A DNA stretch of 64,000 bases from Sphingomonas sp. AR_OL41 (GCF_029911635.1 NZ_JARYTI010000012.1:62001-126000), one strand, 5' to 3'. Positions 25,729 to 35,705 are shown, counted from the stretch's first letter. Program-made: numbers and translations. The notes: generated by a model not told the origin, from the sequence alone.

Positions 25729-27085
25729 GGAGATCATAGCTCTTCAACAGGTCGTACAGCGTCGGTCGACTCACCCCTAACAGCTTGGCGGTATGCGAAA
25801 TGTTACCGTCAGCGCGGGCGAGGGCGTGGCGGATCGCCGTGCGGTCGGCGGTCTCGCGCGCGGCGCGCAGGTTGAGCGGCAATTCGCCGGCGCTCGACGG
25901 GGCAAGATCGAGATCGGCGGCGGTGACGAGCTTGCCCTCGGCCATGATGACCGCGCGCTTCATGCGGTTCTCGAGTTCGCGGACGTTGCCGGGCCAGCCC
26001 CAGGCGTCGATCGCGGCGCGTGCATCGGGCGACAGGCCGGTGACGGCGGAATGCATCGTCTTGGCGTATTTCTTGAGAAAGTGCTGGGCGAGCAGCACGG
26101 CATCGCCGCTGCGCTCGGCGAGCGACGGAATGCGGACGACGATTTCGGCGAGGCGATAATAAAGATCCTCGCGGAAGCGGCCGTCGGCGACCATCGCATC
26201 GACATCCTGGTGCGTTGCGCAGACGATACGCGTGTCGACCGCGATCGGCTTGCGCCCGCCGATCCGCTCGATCACGCGTTCCTGCAAGAAGCGCAGCAGC
26301 TTGACCTGCAGCGGCAACGGCACGTCGCCGATCTCGTCGAGGAACAACGTGCCGCCATGCGCCTGCTCGATCTTGCCCTCGGTGGTCTTCACAGCACCGG
26401 TGAAGGCGCCCTTTTCATGCCCGAACAATTCGCTTTCGAGCAAGGTCTCGGGGATCGCCGCGCAGTTGATCGCGACGAAGGTGCCCCGCGCGCGCGGGCT
26501 GGTGTCGTGCAATCCGCGCGCAAGCAACTCCTTGCCGGTGCCGCTGGCGCCAAGCAGCATGACCGACACATCGGCATTGGCGACGCGCTCGATCGTGCGG
26601 GTGACCTTGGTCATCTCCGCGGCGGCGGTGATCAGCCCGCCCAGCGCTGTGCCGCTGCCGCGTTCGGCAAGGCGGCGATTCTCCGCCTCCAGCGCATGGA
26701 CATGAAAGGCACGCGCGACGATCAGGCCGAGCGCGTCGATGTCGATCGGTTTCTGGTAGAAATCCCACGCGCCCTCGGCGATCGCGCGCAGCGCGCTTTC
26801 GCGGGCGCCGTGCCCCGAGGCCACGATCACCTTGGTGTCGGGCTTGAGCGCGAGGATCTCTGCGAGCGTGGCAAAGCCTTCGCTGACGCCGTCCGGATCG
26901 GGCGGCAGGCCGAGGTCGAGCGTGACGACCGCCGGTTCCTCGGCGCGTAGCGCGTCGATCGCGCTTGCTTTGTCCCCGGCGACGATGACCTCATAGCCGT
27001 CATAGGCCCAGCGCAGCTGGCGCTGCAGGCCAAGATCATCCTCGACGATGAGCAGTTTCGGGCGCGGGGCGGGCGATGCGCTCAC
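25721..27085 (-). CDS. prsR: PEP-CTERM system sigma-54 response regulator PrsR
   Basis: 454 residues from a GTG at 27085 that overlaps the prsK stop (GTGA). Domain order is receiver with Asp57 (VVTLDLGLP), sigma-54 activator AAA+ domain with Walker A GASGTGKE, the GAFTGA loop and Walker B GGTLFLDEIGD, and a Fis-type helix-turn-helix at the end (ADGNISHTAKLLGVSRPTLY). This architecture and its place next to PrsK identify the XrtA/PEP-CTERM regulator, which activates sigma-54 promoters of exosortase-associated genes. Its targets probably lie elsewhere in the genome. Confidence 0.92.
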   Translation of the reverse strand: MSASPAPRPKLLIVEDDLGLQRQLRWAYDGYEVIVAGDKASAIDALRAEEPAVVTLDLGLPPDPDGVSEGFATLAEILALKPDTKVIVASGHGARESALRAIAEGAWDFYQKPIDIDALGLIVARAFHVHALEAENRRLAERGSGTALGGLITAAAEMTKVTRTIERVANADVSVMLLGASGTGKELLARGLHDTSPRARGTFVAINCAAIPETLLESELFGHEKGAFTGAVKTTEGKIEQAHGGTLFLDEIGDVPLPLQVKLLRFLQERVIERIGGRKPIAVDTRIVCATHQDVDAMVADGRFREDLYYRLAEIVVRIPSLAERSGDAVLLAQHFLKKYAKTMHSAVTGLSPDARAAIDAWGWPGNVRELENRMKRAVIMAEGKLVTAADLDLAPSSAGELPLNLRAARETADRTAIRHALARADGNISHTAKLLGVSRPTLYDLLKSYDLHA

Positions 27086-29142
27086 GCGGCTTCTCCTATC
27101 GAAAGAATTTGGCTGTTCGCCGCTGCGAGCGTGATGCGAAAGCGTGTGCCCGCGCCCTCGCGGCTGGCGACCGAGACGCCCCCGCCCATTGCCTCGGCGA
27201 GCTGGCGTGCCTCGAACGCGCCGATGCCGAAGCCGTTGGCCTTGGTCGACACGAAGGGCTTGAACAATTGATCGCGCACAAACGCCGGCGACATGCCGCA
27301 GCCCTGATCGATCACCTCGATCGTCGCGCGATCGGCGGCGCCGGTGATTGCGATGGTGACCGGCTCAGTCGGCGCGCTGGCCTCGCTCGCATTCTGCACC
27401 AGATGACCGAGCAGCTGCTCCAGCCGTACCGGGTCGGCCAGCGCGAGCGCGGCGCGGTCACCGATCACCGCGATCGGGTGCTGCGCGCGGCGCCGCGCGG
27501 CGACACGCTCGGCAAGCGGCATCAGTTCGACCGCGCGCAGCGCCTCGGAGCGGCCGCCATGATGCTGCGATAGCCGCGCGAGCAGGTCGTTCATGCGGCC
27601 GACCGAATCCTGCAACGTCGCGATCATGTCGGCACGGAACGCCGGATTGTCGGCATGGCGTTCGGCGTTACGCGCGACGAGCGTCAACTGGCTGACGAGA
27701 TTCTTGATGTCGTGCATGATGAACGCAAAGCGCCGGTTGAACTCGTCGAAGCGCTGCGCGTCGGCCAGTGCTTCCTGTGCGCGGGCTTCGGCCAGATAGC
27801 TGGCGACCTGGCGACCGGCGATGCGCAGCAGATCGAGATCCTCCCAATCGAGCGCGCGGTCGATCGGCGGCCGTGCCAGCACGATCACCCCCTGCAACCG
27901 CCCGAGATGGGCGAGCGGGACGAGCGCCCAGGCGTCAGTATCGAGGATCCATTGCGGAACGCTGGCCAGATCGGCCGGTTCGGCGCTTTCGCTGCGCACG
28001 GCGTCGAGTTCGATGATCCGGCCGCCGGTCGCGAGGTAACGCGCCAATGCCTCGTCGGCGCCGGACGCGGGCAAGCCCGTGCCGTCCCAGTTCCAGCCCG
28101 CGCCCACGCCGAGGCCATTGCCGTCGGGGACGAGCAACATGCCAGCGGGCGAGTCGGTGAGATCGGCGACGGCCTTGACGATGCGCTCGTCGAGCGGCGC
28201 GGCGTCGTCGGGCTTGCCGAGCGTCTCGGTGAAGCGGACCCACTCGGCACGATAGTCGTAGCGATGGCGAAAGAAGTGCTTGGCCAGCTTGACCTTGGCC
28301 CAGGCGCGGATCCACGGCGAGGACAGGATGGTGAGCAACGCGGTGGTCGATCCGACCACGAAGGCGGCCTGGAACAGCCGGGCATTGTCGCCGCCGATGC
28401 TCGAGATCGCGCTCGTCGCGACGAGCATGGCGCCGGCGTAGAGCAGGGCCACTGCCAGTGACAGCGTCTGCCAGGCCACCGTGCGCGAAACTTGCAGCGT
28501 CCAGTCGCCATTGCGCTGTACCGCGACCGCGAACAACGGCGCCGCCAGCGCCATGACGATGCCGCGCGTCGCGAGCAGCGCATTGGCTCCGCCATCGGTC
28601 AGATAGCGTGTGGCATAGAGCAGCAGGTCGGTGCTCCACATCGCGGCCAGGGCGATGACCACCAGCCGGATGCCGCCGCGCGCGCGCGGTGCCACGGTGA
28701 CATAGAGATGGTGGACGAGCAGCAACGCGCTGACCGCGACCATCATGCGCAGCACCACGACGGCGGTGGAGAGCGCGACCACGGTGTCGCGGCCGACCAG
28801 TTCGTCGGCGACCGACAGCCCGATGCCGACTGTGATGATCACCGCCACGACGCCGTAGATGATCGCGACAGCGCGCCGCTCGGGCGAGGTGTGGTCGCGC
28901 CGGACCAGCGCGAACATGAAGCCCAGCCAGGCAAGGTTGCGCATCGATTCGACCACGCCGGCAGTGACGTCGCGCGCCTCGATGCCGGCAACCGCCAACG
29001 CCCACAGCGCGGTCACGCCGAGCGCGACGACGAAGGTCAGGCGTGGCAATGCCGATCCTGCGTCGCGCAGGCGCATCATGGCCATGCCCGCAAACAGCAG
29101 GGCGGCCAGCGCGTGGCTCCACAGGACGAGCGTCACCGGCAT
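27082..29142 (-). CDS. prsK: PEP-CTERM system histidine kinase PrsK
   Basis: 686 residues. About eight membrane helices fill residues 1-275, followed by a GAF-like sensor region (about 310-445) and a kinase core with His477 (IMHDIKNLVSQL), N-box LVQNASEAS and G-boxes DQGCGM and GFGIGAFEAR. The HDIKN phospho-acceptor and polytopic input domain match PrsK of XrtA systems. It is co-transcribed with prsR (4-base overlap) and follows the sugar transferase gene by 40 bases. Confidence 0.92.
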   Translation of the reverse strand: MPVTLVLWSHALAALLFAGMAMMRLRDAGSALPRLTFVVALGVTALWALAVAGIEARDVTAGVVESMRNLAWLGFMFALVRRDHTSPERRAVAIIYGVVAVIITVGIGLSVADELVGRDTVVALSTAVVVLRMMVAVSALLLVHHLYVTVAPRARGGIRLVVIALAAMWSTDLLLYATRYLTDGGANALLATRGIVMALAAPLFAVAVQRNGDWTLQVSRTVAWQTLSLAVALLYAGAMLVATSAISSIGGDNARLFQAAFVVGSTTALLTILSSPWIRAWAKVKLAKHFFRHRYDYRAEWVRFTETLGKPDDAAPLDERIVKAVADLTDSPAGMLLVPDGNGLGVGAGWNWDGTGLPASGADEALARYLATGGRIIELDAVRSESAEPADLASVPQWILDTDAWALVPLAHLGRLQGVIVLARPPIDRALDWEDLDLLRIAGRQVASYLAEARAQEALADAQRFDEFNRRFAFIMHDIKNLVSQLTLVARNAERHADNPAFRADMIATLQDSVGRMNDLLARLSQHHGGRSEALRAVELMPLAERVAARRRAQHPIAVIGDRAALALADPVRLEQLLGHLVQNASEASAPTEPVTIAITGAADRATIEVIDQGCGMSPAFVRDQLFKPFVSTKANGFGIGAFEARQLAEAMGGGVSVASREGAGTRFRITLAAANSQILSIGEAA

Positions 29143-29182
29143 CGCTGGCCTTCGGTGTGCCGGGCTTTTTCAACCGCGAACA

Positions 29183-30571
29183 TCACCGTGCACCCTCGGG
29201 CCACAACACGACGCGAATCGTCTGCAGGATGATCAGCAGGTCGAGAAAGGGCGAATAATTCTTGGCGTAATAGAGGTCGTATTCGAGCTTCTGCCGCGCA
29301 TCGTCGATCGACGCACCATAGGGATAGTTGATCTGAGCCCAGCCGGTGATCCCCGGCTTCACCATGTGACGCTCGGCATAATAGTTGAGCTGCTGTTCGA
29401 GGTCCTCGACGAATTGCGGTCGCTCCGGGCGCGGGCCGACAAAGCTCATTTCGCCCTTCAACACGCTCCAGCATTGCGGCAGTTCGTCGATCCGTGTCTT
29501 GCGGATCAGGCGCCCGATCCGCGTGATGCGCGGATCGTCCTTTTCCGCCCACACTGCCTTGCCGCCGACCTCGGCGTCCTGCCGCATCGACCGCAGTTTG
29601 ACGATGTCGAACCCCTGCCCGAACAGGCCGACGCGGCGTTGGCGATAGAAGGCCGGCCCCTTGCTCTCCAGCTTGATGGCGATCGCGGTGAGCAGGATCA
29701 AAGGCAAGGTGAGGGTGAGCAGCAACAGGCTCGCGGTGATATCGAACAGCCGCTTGAACGCGCTGGAAAACATCCGGCCCGACGAGAAGCCGTCGGAAAA
29801 GATCAGCCAGCTCGGATTGACGCTTTGCAGATCGACCCGACCGGTCTCGCGCTCGAGAAAGGTCGAGATTTCGTTGACGTGAACGCCGGTCGTCTTGATG
29901 CGCAGCAGATCCTTGAGCGGCAGCGCATTGCGGCGTTCCTCCAGCGCCAGCACCACCTCGCTGGCGTTGAGCAGCACGACATGGTCGGCGAGGTTGTAGA
30001 TTGCGTCGCGCGCGATCGCCTCGGGAATGACCCGTGTCGGCTCGCTCATCGAGACATAGCCGACGACGACGAAGGCCGATCCGGGCTGCTGCGCCAGCGC
30101 CTTGAGCCGTGCGGCCCGTGCGCCGGCACCGAGCACGACGATGCGACGCTTGAACACCTGCCCGCCGAGCAACTTGCCGAGCAGAACGCGCAGCGCGAAC
30201 AACAAGACGACGGCGAAGCCCATCGAGAGCAACAGATTCGAGCGCCAAAAGGCGAGCTCGGGGACGACGAAGAAGATGACGGCCTGTACGATAATGCCAA
30301 GCGAGATCGCGACGAGCAGCCGCGCGGCGGCGATGCGCATCGATTGGAGCGAGCCCGCACTGTAAACGCCAACCGCGATCATCGCGGTCATCAGGCTGAG
30401 CGCAAAGGTCGCGAGCTGCGGCGCGCGCGTGATGATCGGCGGGATCGCCATGCCGACCTGCCCGGCGCGCGTCGTCCAGCCCAACTCGCCCGCGGTCAGC
30501 AGCATCACCAAGTCGAGCAGACCGAGTAACAGCACGGCATTGGGGATATAATGCTTGAACAGTCTGATCAT
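29183..30571 (-). CDS. XrtA/PEP-CTERM-type polyprenyl-phosphate sugar transferase
   Basis: 462 residues of the bacterial sugar transferase (polyisoprenyl-phosphate hexose-1-phosphate transferase) family. Four to five N-terminal membrane helices and a Rossmann-like domain (RRIVVLGAGARAARL) come first, then a re-entrant helix (LLLLTLTLPLILLTAIAIKL) and the catalytic block FYRQRRVGLFGQGFDIVKLR. RKTRIDELPQ and SFVGPRPERPQF follow. It loads the first sugar onto undecaprenyl phosphate to start an exopolysaccharide repeat unit. Together with prsK and prsR it marks an exosortase-linked EPS locus (the EpsB/TIGR03013 type). It is the first gene of the leftward unit. Confidence 0.92.
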   Translation of the reverse strand: MIRLFKHYIPNAVLLLGLLDLVMLLTAGELGWTTRAGQVGMAIPPIITRAPQLATFALSLMTAMIAVGVYSAGSLQSMRIAAARLLVAISLGIIVQAVIFFVVPELAFWRSNLLLSMGFAVVLLFALRVLLGKLLGGQVFKRRIVVLGAGARAARLKALAQQPGSAFVVVGYVSMSEPTRVIPEAIARDAIYNLADHVVLLNASEVVLALEERRNALPLKDLLRIKTTGVHVNEISTFLERETGRVDLQSVNPSWLIFSDGFSSGRMFSSAFKRLFDITASLLLLTLTLPLILLTAIAIKLESKGPAFYRQRRVGLFGQGFDIVKLRSMRQDAEVGGKAVWAEKDDPRITRIGRLIRKTRIDELPQCWSVLKGEMSFVGPRPERPQFVEDLEQQLNYYAERHMVKPGITGWAQINYPYGASIDDARQKLEYDLYYAKNYSPFLDLLIILQTIRVVLWPEGAR

Positions 30572-30740
30572 CGTTGTGCAGCCCTTGTCTGCTCCGGGAC
30601 TGTAAGCGATCCCGACACTTGAACCCGGCTGTCGCAGAAATTGACAAACAAAGGTTGAACAGGGCGGATCGTCTCGCCGTCACAACGGTTTCCATGGCGC
30701 CGACCAGCGGCTATCGCGGGTCGCACAGGGAGTTGCATGC

Positions 30741-31793
30741 ATGACCGTTGCCGCGCCGATTGTTCCCGTCATTCTGTCCGGTGGATCGGGCTCCCGGCTG
30801 TGGCCGATGTCGACGCCCGAGCGACCCAAGCAGCTGCTCGCGCTGACCGCAGAGCAGACCATGCTCCAGCTGACCGCGCGGCGCGCGCATGGCGAGCGCT
30901 TCGCGGCGCCGATCGTCGTCGCCAATGCGCGTCACGCCGATCTCGTCGAAAGCCAGCTACACGACGTCTCGGCATCGGCGCAGGCGCTCATCCTTGAGCC
31001 GGTCGGGCGCAACACCGCGCCGGCGATTGCGCTGGCGGCGCTGGCGGCCGGCGGCGGCGATGCGCCGCTGCTGGTGATGCCGTCGGACCATGTCATCACC
31101 GATGTGGCCGCCTTTCATAACGCGATCCACGCCGCGTTGCCGCTGGTCGAACAGGGCTGGTTGGTCACCTTCGGCATCGCCGCGGATGCGCCGGAAACCG
31201 GCTATGGCTGGATTCATATCGGTGAAGAGATCGGTGGCGGCGTTCACAAGGTCGTGAGTTTTGTCGAGAAGCCGCCTCGCGATCGCGCCGAGGCGATGCT
31301 CGCCTCGGGCGATCATGCCTGGAACGGCGGCATCTTCCTGTTTCGTGCCGATATCTATCTCGGCGCGCTCGCGGTTCATGCGCCGGATATGCTGGCGGCC
31401 TGTCAGCGTTCGATGGACGGCGCGACGCGGGACGGGAAGCGCATCTTCCCTGACGCCGCAGCCTTTGAGGCGGCGCCGGCCGACTCGATCGACTATGCGG
31501 TGATGGAAAAGGCCGAGCGCGTCGCGGTGGTCCCGGTCAGCATGGGGTGGAGCGACCTTGGCAGCTGGGATGCGCTGCACACGCTCAGCGACTGTGACGG
31601 CGAGGGCAACAGCTGCGAGGGCGATGTCGTGATGCTGGAGACCAGCAATTGCCTGATCCGCAGCGATGGCATGCGCATCGCGACGCTCGGGGTGAGCGAC
31701 CTGATCATCGTCGCGAGCGGCAACGATGTGCTGATCCTGCCGCGCGGCCGCTCGCAGGACGTGAAGAAGCTGATCGAGGCGATGAAGGCGTAG
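30741..31793 (+). CDS. manC: Mannose-1-phosphate guanylyltransferase
   Basis: 350 residues. It makes GDP-mannose from mannose-1-phosphate and GTP for polysaccharide synthesis. The nucleotidyl-transfer signature ILSGGSGSRLWPMSTPERPK is at the N-terminus, and PSDHVI and FVEKPPRDRAEAML follow. The length is that of the pyrophosphorylase domain alone; the C-terminal cupin isomerase domain of bifunctional ManC/AlgA is absent, so another enzyme must supply mannose-6-phosphate. It is divergent from the sugar-transferase gene, with 169 bases between them. Confidence 0.93.
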   Translation: MTVAAPIVPVILSGGSGSRLWPMSTPERPKQLLALTAEQTMLQLTARRAHGERFAAPIVVANARHADLVESQLHDVSASAQALILEPVGRNTAPAIALAALAAGGGDAPLLVMPSDHVITDVAAFHNAIHAALPLVEQGWLVTFGIAADAPETGYGWIHIGEEIGGGVHKVVSFVEKPPRDRAEAMLASGDHAWNGGIFLFRADIYLGALAVHAPDMLAACQRSMDGATRDGKRIFPDAAAFEAAPADSIDYAVMEKAERVAVVPVSMGWSDLGSWDALHTLSDCDGEGNSCEGDVVMLETSNCLIRSDGMRIATLGVSDLIIVASGNDVLILPRGRSQDVKKLIEAMKA

Positions 31794-31837
31794 GCGCGGT
31801 TGCTCGAGGTTCGCGACGTGCCGCTGGCGGTAATCGG

Positions 31838-33043
31838 TTAGTGCGCCGTCGGTGCGCGCAGAGCCTCCAACGCGGCATAGGGTGTCTCCAGATATTGCGC
31901 GACCACCGCCAGTACGTCGGGTGTCGCCTCGGCACGCTTCGACGCGCCATCGGGCGTGAAGGGCTTTTCCTTGCTCTTCACATCGAGCCTCGTCGCGCCT
32001 TCCATCGCCGCGCGATCGGCATCGTCCGTCGCGATATCGAAATGGCGCAGCATTCGGTTGGGCACGGCGGCCGGCATCTCTTTGTAGTTGATCAGCACAC
32101 CGCCGCCGCCGGCCATGCCCTCGATCGCCGCGTGGCAGATCCGCCCGAGGACGTTGGCACCATAAGCGAGCACCGAATCCTCGCCTCTTTCATCGATGCC
32201 GAAGGTCGCGGGCGGAACTTCGCCCGGCACCGCCATGACGCCGGCCTGACGCTTCTGCGATACCATCACCTCAACGGGCTCACGGTACATGAAAGCCCAG
32301 GGCGTGTCGGGGAACGCAGCACGGAACAGCGGCAGTGACATCATGTGCCACGCGTCGAGCTTGATGACATAACGCCGCGAGTCGCCGCTGCGGTTGCGGC
32401 CGAGCGCCGCGACGACGGCACGGAGCACGCGCGCGTGCAGTTCGAGCGGAAGGCCGGGGATCTGGTGGTTGAGCTGCACCGCGCCGTCGATCGGTGCGGG
32501 CTCGGACGGCACGATCGCGCCCGGCAATGCGGCCATCATCTGTGCCGCGAGCGTCGAACCGCAGCGCGACATGTGAAAGATGAAACCGTCGGGCAGCAAG
32601 GCGTCGTCGGGGGCGGGGGCGTCGATCAGGCTCTGCAAGGTCGATCGCTCGCGCATCAGCCGGTTGATCGGGAGCGCGCCGGCGCGCCGGGCGGAAGTTT
32701 CGAAGAAGGAATCGCGTAGCGGCTCGCCGGCAAAATGAACCCAGCTGAGCGCGGCGCCCTGCGGTGTGGGCACGATCGCGGTCGGTAGCCATTGGCGGGG
32801 CGGGTATCCGATGATCGTGCTATTGCCGTCGTCAAAGCGTGCCAGACCGAGTGGATCGGGCTTCAGCGCCTCGTGCAGCATGTCGGCGTCGAGCGTGATG
32901 CCGTGCGCGGCGCCGGCGGCGATCGCCGCGGCATTGAACGCTTCCGGGACGTAGAGTGGTGCCAACCGGTCCTGCAAGGCGGCGTCGGCGGCGACGAGCG
33001 CTCGGAAGCGGTCGATCGCGGTGGCGGTGTCGGTTGGCGGCAC
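31838..33043 (-). CDS. Sulfotransferase-family protein
   Basis: About 401 residues from a GTG at 33043, chosen because AAGGA sits 6 bases upstream; an earlier GTG at 33094 would leave only 11 bases to the divergent gene. A 150-residue N-terminal region of unknown type precedes a sulfotransferase-like P-loop (FHMSRCGSTLAAQMMAAL) that would bind PAPS. RYVIKLDAWHMMSLPLF and WAFMYREPVEVMVSQ follow, the latter akin to the 3'-phosphate-binding block. There are no membrane segments. The acceptor substrate is unknown. The divergent Asp/Asn hydroxylase suggests a shared peptide or small-molecule modification role (inference). Confidence 0.8.
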   Translation of the reverse strand: MPPTDTATAIDRFRALVAADAALQDRLAPLYVPEAFNAAAIAAGAAHGITLDADMLHEALKPDPLGLARFDDGNSTIIGYPPRQWLPTAIVPTPQGAALSWVHFAGEPLRDSFFETSARRAGALPINRLMRERSTLQSLIDAPAPDDALLPDGFIFHMSRCGSTLAAQMMAALPGAIVPSEPAPIDGAVQLNHQIPGLPLELHARVLRAVVAALGRNRSGDSRRYVIKLDAWHMMSLPLFRAAFPDTPWAFMYREPVEVMVSQKRQAGVMAVPGEVPPATFGIDERGEDSVLAYGANVLGRICHAAIEGMAGGGGVLINYKEMPAAVPNRMLRHFDIATDDADRAAMEGATRLDVKSKEKPFTPDGASKRAEATPDVLAVVAQYLETPYAALEALRAPTAH

Positions 33044-33105
33044 GGAGTGTCCTTGCACGGGAAACGATGTGGCGACTTGCGCCGCCGTCGCCACGGCCTA
33101 TCGTG

Positions 33106-33714
33106 ATGCGCGTGCCGGAACAATCTCCCAGAGCGATACCCGATCGCGTCCGTCTGCCATTCACGTTCGATGCGGCGCGATTATGCACCGATCTCGACCG
33201 GTTGCTGCGCCACGACTGGACCGAACATTTCGTGCGGCAGAATTACCACGGGATGTGGGACGTGCTGCCGCTGCGCTACAAGCACGATGCGAAGCATCCG
33301 ATCATGATGATCTATTCGGATTCGACCGCGACCAAATTCGTCGATGGGCCGATGCTCGGCGAAGCACCCTATATCCGCGAGCTGCTAGGCGTGTTCCGCT
33401 CGCCGCTGCGCAGCGTGCGGCTGATGCGGCTGACGCCCGGCTCGCTGATCAAGGAGCATGACGACCTCGATCTCGCCGCCGAACTCGGCACGGCGCGCAT
33501 CCATGTGCCGATTACCACCAACCCGCAGGTCGAGTTCCTGGTCAATCGCTCGCCCGTGCGGATGGCGCCGGGCGAGATGTGGTATCTCCGCCTGTCCGAT
33601 CCGCACAGCGTCGCCAATCGCGGCACGACCGACCGCGTCCATCTGGTGATCGACACGGTCGTCGACGACTGGCTGCTAGATACGTTGGACGCCGCCGCCA
33701 GGCAGTCAGCCTGA
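33106..33714 (+). CDS. Aspartyl/asparaginyl beta-hydroxylase-like protein
   Basis: 202 residues of the AspH-type Fe(II)/2-oxoglutarate oxygenase fold. The metal ligands expected in the family are visible: His and Asp in IKEHDDLDL, and the distal His in DRVHLVIDT. RIHVPITTNPQVEFLVN forms the core beta strands. It lacks the TPR and membrane parts of animal AspH, as usual for bacterial versions. The ATG at 33106 is chosen; a GTG lies one codon before it. It is divergent from the sulfotransferase gene with about 60 bases between them. Confidence 0.85.
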   Translation: MRVPEQSPRAIPDRVRLPFTFDAARLCTDLDRLLRHDWTEHFVRQNYHGMWDVLPLRYKHDAKHPIMMIYSDSTATKFVDGPMLGEAPYIRELLGVFRSPLRSVRLMRLTPGSLIKEHDDLDLAAELGTARIHVPITTNPQVEFLVNRSPVRMAPGEMWYLRLSDPHSVANRGTTDRVHLVIDTVVDDWLLDTLDAAARQSA

Positions 33715-33717
33715 GCC

Positions 33718-35586
33718 TCAGGCCATCAGCTCTTCGGCCTGGTCGAGCGTTTCCTTGAAGGTCGCGATGATCGCCTGATACGGCGCAGGCGTGGCCATAT
33801 CGAGCCCGGCGCGTTTGAGGATGTCGACCGGATAGTCCGATCCGCCGGCCTTGAGCACGGAGAGATAATTGTCTCGCTCTGTTGCACCGCCGTGGATAAT
33901 CGAGCGCGCGAAATAGGATGCAGCCGATATGCAGGTGGCATATTGGTAGACGTAGAAGCTGTTGTAGAAGTGCGGGATATACGCCCATTCGGAGGCATAG
34001 GCGTCGGCCACGCTGACCTTTTCGCCGTGATAGCGGCGCAACAGGTCGAGATAGGTCGCGCTGAGCTTTTCGCCCGATAGCCCTTCGCCCGCTTCGGCCT
34101 TGTCGTGGATCGCAAGCTCGAATTCGGCGAACATCGTCTGGCGATAGAAGGTGCCGCGCATGCCCTCGAGCTGCTGGCCGAGATAGAACAGCTTCTCTTC
34201 TTTGGTCTTGGCGCGCGCCACCATATGCGCGGCGAGCAGCTGCTCGTTGCAGGTCGAGGCGATCTCGGCGAGGAAGATGGGATAGTCGGACTTGTCATAG
34301 ACCTGCGTCCGATTGGCGAGCAGCGTGTGCATCGCATGCCCCCATTCATGAGCGTAGGTTGTCATTCCGTCGTAATTCTCGCCTAGGTTGAGCAGAAGAT
34401 AAGGATGCACGTCGTAAGCAGCCCCAGGATTCATATATGCGCCCGATTTCTTGCCGCGCCGGGGCAGCGGATCCATCCACTTCGCCGCGGTCGCCTTCGA
34501 CAGGGTCGCGACATAATCGGGGCCGAGCGGGGCGAGCGCCTGCAGCACCGTCGCGCGCATCTCGGGGACGTTGACCTTCTTGTCGAGCTGCACCAGCGGC
34601 GGGTAGATGTCGTAATAGGCCATGTCGGGCAGCTTGAGCAGCTTGCGCCGCAGCTCGAAATAGCGGTGCAACTGGGGCAGCCCGTTGTTGGTTTCCTTCA
34701 CCAGCGTGCGGTAGACCGCCTCGGGGACATTGGCGCCCGACAGGTACATCGCCAGCGAGGTCGGGTATTTGCGCGCCTTCTTGCGGAAGATGTCGGCCTT
34801 GACGTGGCTGAGATAGGCCGCGCCGAGCGAGCTTTGGAACTTGCCATATTCGGCCCAGAAAGTGTCGAACACCAGCTTGCGATCGGCGCGCAGGGGTGCG
34901 TCGCGATTGAGCGTATAGGCCTGGTCGTCGAGCCGGACCTGCTTGCCGGTCGACAGCGTCACGGTCGGCCACGGTATGTCGGTGGCGACGAGCTGCTCGC
35001 GAATGTCGCCCGCGCCCGAAAAGGGCGCCGAGGTGCCGGCGAGCAGGTTCTCGCCTTCGGGTGACAGCGTGTGCTCGGCCTGACGCAGCGCGTCCGCAAG
35101 ATAGAAATCGAAGCGCGACTGGAGTGTGGCGTTGCTGGCGATGAAGCTCTCGATCCTGGCCTTGCCGACGGTGAGCAGTTCGGGCGCGACCCATGACGTC
35201 GCCTCGCCGAACGCGGTGAACATGTCGATCGCCTGCGCCTGGCGCTCCTGATTGCCCGATACGCGCAGATCCTCGTCGGCCTTGAGGCTGATATAGGTGT
35301 AGACCCGGGTGGCGGTGCGACCGATATCGGATTGTGCGGCCAGCGCAGCGGCAAGCTTCTCCGCGCTTGACCCGAGCGTGCCCTTATAGGCGACAAGACC
35401 GGGGATGTCGGCGAGCACCTTGCGCCGCGCCGCGTCCCACGCCGCGTCATCGGCATAGAGGTCGCTCAGGTCCCATGCCGCCGTCTCGGTCGGCGCCGCC
35501 TTGTCCTGCGCCCAGGCGGGCGCGGCGGCGGCGAAGGTAGCAAAAGCTGCGGCGGCAAGGGCTTCGCGGCGGGACAGGTCGGTCAT
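33718..35586 (-). CDS. pepF: Exported M3-family oligoendopeptidase F
   Basis: 622 residues. The N-terminus (DLSRREALAAAAFATFAAAA) is a twin-arginine signal, so the enzyme is exported folded, unlike most cytoplasmic PepF proteins. The zinc site is HEWGH (413-417) with the downstream Glu in FLAEIASTCNE. It cleaves short peptides in the periplasm. It converges with the hydroxylase gene and is divergent from the MarR-GNAT gene; the 24-base palindrome at 35706 lies in their shared upstream region. Confidence 0.92.
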   Translation of the reverse strand: MTDLSRREALAAAAFATFAAAAPAWAQDKAAPTETAAWDLSDLYADDAAWDAARRKVLADIPGLVAYKGTLGSSAEKLAAALAAQSDIGRTATRVYTYISLKADEDLRVSGNQERQAQAIDMFTAFGEATSWVAPELLTVGKARIESFIASNATLQSRFDFYLADALRQAEHTLSPEGENLLAGTSAPFSGAGDIREQLVATDIPWPTVTLSTGKQVRLDDQAYTLNRDAPLRADRKLVFDTFWAEYGKFQSSLGAAYLSHVKADIFRKKARKYPTSLAMYLSGANVPEAVYRTLVKETNNGLPQLHRYFELRRKLLKLPDMAYYDIYPPLVQLDKKVNVPEMRATVLQALAPLGPDYVATLSKATAAKWMDPLPRRGKKSGAYMNPGAAYDVHPYLLLNLGENYDGMTTYAHEWGHAMHTLLANRTQVYDKSDYPIFLAEIASTCNEQLLAAHMVARAKTKEEKLFYLGQQLEGMRGTFYRQTMFAEFELAIHDKAEAGEGLSGEKLSATYLDLLRRYHGEKVSVADAYASEWAYIPHFYNSFYVYQYATCISAASYFARSIIHGGATERDNYLSVLKAGGSDYPVDILKRAGLDMATPAPYQAIIATFKETLDQAEELMA

Positions 35587-35705
35587 GGAGGAGCCTCGGA
35601 TCGTCGGGGATGGGTTGATGCGGACAACCTGCCGCGCCGCGCTGCGAAAGGAAAGGGTGTATCAGGCGCGCAAGGCACGTCATGCGCTGGACAGCGGCAT
35701 CAACG

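Noticed and set aside
30641..30669. TTGACA as a sigma-70 promoter for manC
   Set aside because: No acceptable -10 box at 16-18 bases spacing (gcggat), so the match may be chance.
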